Positions 5,734 through 7,070 of a DNA stretch of 7,070 bases are shown here, in pieces (position 1 is the first letter of the stretch; each line of letters opens with the position of its first letter). A model generated the notes under the pieces. The model ran no database searches and was not told the origin of the DNA. It saw nothing but the letters and a program-made list of their open reading frames with translations. The stretch is taken from assembly GCA_900763965.1 (NCBI GenBank), contig CAAFMG010000135.1:1-7070 (forward strand), in the 5' to 3' direction. A program made the translations under genes and the position numbers. This DNA comes from an uncultured Oscillospiraceae bacterium (lineage in GTDB: Bacteria > Bacillota > Clostridia > Oscillospirales > Oscillospiraceae).

Positions 5734-6479
5734 TGGCAAACGAACGATATCTTGCCATGACGGCAGAGGAATTTGCCGAAACTTCGGTTCTCCCGCCGAA
5801 AATCGCCTGGATGGGCTGTCATTTTTCCCTGGATGGCACGGCCCTGGCAGGACTGCCCTACAATCTGCCCAGGGGTTCTCTGCTGATCCTGGATGACCGG
5901 GATCCACTACTCAATACAAACGCCGTCGGCCCGGTCTATACCCGGCTGTGCCGTGTTCTGCAAGGGCTGGAATGCAGCGGTCTGGTGCTGGATTTTCAGC
6001 AGCCGGGACGAGAAGCCCAGGCCGCCCTGGCCGCCCGGCTCACCGCCTGTCCCGCCTGTCCCCCCTGCCCCGTTGCCGTGTCTGACGGCTATGCCAAGGG
6101 TCTGCACTGCCCGGTTTTTCTCTCCCCCTGCCCCCACCACGTTCCTTTGGGAAAGCATCTGGGTTGCTGGCAGGGCCGGGAAATCTGGCTGGATCTGGCC
6201 GCCGATGCCGAGCAGATCTGCCTGACCCCTCAGGGAGCCAGCATCACCCCCGCAGAGCCGCCTCAGGCAGAAAGCTTCTTTACCGATCCCCGGCTCCACT
6301 GCCGCTACCGGATCGAAACCCAGGATCAATCCGCCCGGTTCACCCTCTGGCGCACCAAAGCCGAGCTTTCCGCCTTGCAGCAGGAGGCGCAGGCACTGGG
6401 CGTGCATCGGTTCATCGGCCTGTATCAGGAACTGGGAAAGGCTGACCGTTACAGCCCCATATTTCACCAATTTCGGTAA
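5733..6479 (+). CDS. Unrecognised 248-residue protein, conserved function unknown
   Basis: I do not recognise a characterised family. The AGGAAGGAG (5715-5723) with a 9-nt spacer picks the ATG at 5733 over an in-frame TTG at 5727. There is no signal peptide or membrane segment, so it is probably cytosolic. Hydrophobic strand-like segments alternate with polar loops: KIAWMGCHFS (23-32), SLLILDDRD (49-57), GLVLDFQQP (83-91), PVAVSDGY (113-120), EIWLDLA (150-156) and QICLTPQGASI (161-171). This resembles an alpha/beta barrel such as glycoside-hydrolase-like folds, but that is only an inference. A Cys/Pro-rich loop carries CPACPPCP (106-113), and there are eleven cysteines in all. Codon use and GC resemble the neighbouring genes, so recent transfer is not suggested. 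It diverges from the peptidase gene and is followed 133 bases later by an XRE regulator. I cannot place its promoter. Confidence 0.75.
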   Translation: MANERYLAMTAEEFAETSVLPPKIAWMGCHFSLDGTALAGLPYNLPRGSLLILDDRDPLLNTNAVGPVYTRLCRVLQGLECSGLVLDFQQPGREAQAALAARLTACPACPPCPVAVSDGYAKGLHCPVFLSPCPHHVPLGKHLGCWQGREIWLDLAADAEQICLTPQGASITPAEPPQAESFFTDPRLHCRYRIETQDQSARFTLWRTKAELSALQQEAQALGVHRFIGLYQELGKADRYSPIFHQFR

Positions 6480-6530
6480 TGTCAGCACAGCCATAAAAAG
6501 TCCAGGTTTTCTTCCGGACTGTATTAAAGG

Positions 6531-6541
6531 CACATCTGTAC
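6531..6541. promoter_or_regulatory. Candidate operator dyad, distal copy
   Basis: CACA-TC-TGTAC resembles the proximal dyad at 6580-6590 (TACA-GT-TGTAC), sharing the pattern ACA-NN-TGTAC. It is 49 bases upstream of that copy and above the -10 of the XRE gene. A short match can arise by chance, so this is tentative. Confidence 0.3.
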
Positions 6542-6574
6542 TTTTAGATCATTTTCGCAGGGCCATCCTGTGCT

Positions 6575-6580
6575 TATAAT
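6575..6580 (+). promoter_or_regulatory. -10 element of the XRE regulator gene
   Basis: A perfect TATAAT lies 33 bases before the start codon. The 17-base-distant hexamer (TTTTCG, 6552-6557) is a poor -35, so this may be a weak or activated promoter. The distance to the start allows a leader of about 26 bases. Confidence 0.5.
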
Positions 6581-6590
6581 ACAGTTGTAC
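6580..6590. promoter_or_regulatory. Candidate operator dyad overlapping the XRE gene transcription start
   Basis: TACA-GT-TGTA is a short inverted repeat that begins on the last base of the -10 element and covers the expected start point near 6587. This is where an autorepressor of the XRE family would bind. Together with the similar dyad at 6531-6541 it suggests autoregulation, but no binding evidence exists. Confidence 0.35.
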
Positions 6591-6612
6591 ATATTTTAAG
6601 GGGTGGATATAC

Positions 6613-6969
6613 ATGTCTGTGGATTATCAGGATATTGGTCAGCGGATCAAGGGGCTTCGCATGGAAAAAGGGCTCACCCAGGAGCAGCTGTCTGAGAGGG
6701 TCGGCGTCGGCCCCAGTCACATGAGTCACATCGAGTCCGGCTCCACTGTGCCCAGCCTTGCGGTTTTTATTTCCATTCTGAATGCCCTGGACTGCTCTGC
6801 CGATGCACTTCTTTGTCGGGAAACCCAGGTTGGAAAACCGATAATGAACAACTGGCTGTCAGAAATCGTGGCTGACTGCGATCCCACGGAAGCAAAGATT
6901 CTTTCGGATATCCTGATCTGCGCCAAGCAGTCGCTGCGCAAACACAAAACACAGAATGAAACAATATAA
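6613..6969 (+). CDS. XRE-family helix-turn-helix transcriptional regulator
   Basis: A 118-residue DNA-binding protein with an HTH_3 (PF01381) domain at about 8-67: IGQRIKGLRMEKGLTQEQLSER, then the recognition-helix region GPSHMSHIESG (33-43), then VPSLAVFISILNALDCSADALL. The 50-residue tail (DCDPTEAKILSDILICAKQSL) is probably one or two helices for dimerisation, with no ligand-binding or enzymatic domain. The start at 6613 follows a purine-rich AAGGGGTGG. No toxin, phage or peptide-pheromone partner is visible beside it, so its targets are unknown. The unrecognised upstream gene and its own promoter are the nearest candidates. Confidence 0.92.
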   Translation: MSVDYQDIGQRIKGLRMEKGLTQEQLSERVGVGPSHMSHIESGSTVPSLAVFISILNALDCSADALLCRETQVGKPIMNNWLSEIVADCDPTEAKILSDILICAKQSLRKHKTQNETI

Positions 6970-6981
6970 AAACAATATAAA
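6960..6981 (+). repeat. 11-bp perfect tandem duplication across the XRE stop codon
   Basis: The unit AACAATATAAA occurs twice head to tail (6960-6970 and 6971-6981). The stop codon TAA (6967-6969) is inside the first copy, so the second copy is entirely non-coding. This looks like slippage or a recent small duplication. Confidence 0.8.
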
Positions 6982-6984
6982 TAT

Positions 6985-7006
6985 AAGCGTGTGCTGGCAC
7001 ACGCTT
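6985..7006 (+). other. GC-rich hairpin after the XRE gene, no U-run
   Basis: AAGCGTGTG (6985-6993) pairs perfectly with CACACGCTT (6998-7006) around a 4-base loop. It is not followed by T residues, so it is not itself a canonical terminator. It precedes the true terminator by 9 bases and may protect the 3' end. Confidence 0.55.
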
Positions 7007-7015
7007 CAGACTGTC

Positions 7016-7045
7016 GAAAAAGTCCAGCCTGTGCTGGGCTTTTTC
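7016..7045. terminator. Intrinsic terminator after the XRE gene, works in both directions
   Basis: A 13-bp stem, GAAAAAGTCCAGC with GCTGGGCTTTTTC (one G·U pair), closes a CTGT loop and has T5 in its 3' arm. The A5 in its 5' arm gives the same shape on the other strand. Confidence 0.85.
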
Positions 7046-7054
7046 CATAATCTA

Positions 7055-7063
7055 TGCTATAAT
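7055..7063 (+). promoter_or_regulatory. Extended -10 of a promoter for a gene beyond the right edge
   Basis: TGCTATAAT (TG at 7055-7056, TATAAT at 7058-7063) is a perfect extended -10. The hexamer 17 bases upstream (TGGGCT) lies within the terminator arm and is a poor -35, as is common with extended -10 promoters. The gene it drives is outside the window. Confidence 0.6.
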
Positions 7064-7070
7064 AATCCCG

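Noticed and set aside
6499..6521. Hairpin AGTCC...GGACT after the unknown gene as a terminator
   Set aside because: Only five uninterrupted pairs, then a mismatch, and no U-run follows (GTATTAAAG).

Overview
The window looks like a chromosomal, mostly housekeeping stretch from a low-branching Firmicute of class Clostridia, probably an Oscillospirales/Ruminococcaceae-type gut anaerobe. The reasons are fairly GC-rich coding sequence with AT-rich intergenic regions, strong AGGAGG ribosome binding sites, sigma-A-type promoters, CCA-encoding tRNA genes, and the clostridial order M24 peptidase / efp / CD1247-type zinc-ribbon protein. The exact genus cannot be told from this sequence alone.

Left third (about 1-2850). 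A PF12897-type PLP aminotransferase reads rightward from a clear promoter (TTGCAT-N17-TATAAT). It converges on a second PLP enzyme, a PF06838 'methionine gamma-lyase family' (aluminium-resistance/YnbB-type) protein, which reads leftward. One strong symmetric terminator (1481-1509) serves both.

Middle (about 2840-3345). Two leftward tRNA genes, tRNA-Met(CAU) then tRNA-Trp(CCA), are driven by a fully consensus promoter (TTGACA-N17-TATAAT) with an A-tract upstream, and end in an intrinsic terminator. The PF06838 gene starts only about 45 bp beyond that terminator, with no convincing promoter of its own. Upstream of the tRNA promoter sit an unexplained strong hairpin and a 161-bp, nearly fully palindromic, MITE-like element (3181-3341) flanked by a CTAA direct repeat. 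This element is the most interesting non-genic object in the window.

Right-middle (3348-5639, all leftward). An M24B Xaa-Pro aminopeptidase-type metallopeptidase, elongation factor P, and a small acidic CD1247-type zinc-ribbon protein form a conserved clostridial neighbourhood. The peptidase and efp each have a good promoter, and a hairpin separates efp from the CD1247-type gene.

Right end (5733-7070, rightward). An unrecognised 248-residue protein diverges from the peptidase, and the peptidase promoter overlaps its ribosome binding site and start codon. A small XRE-family repressor-like gene follows, with a pair of similar short dyads around its -10 element. A terminator and an extended -10 element at the edge indicate another gene just outside the window.

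No CRISPR array, transposase, phage gene or obvious defence system is present. The candidates for novelty are the palindromic element, the unknown protein with its regulator neighbour, and the dependence of the PF06838 gene on tRNA-operon readthrough.
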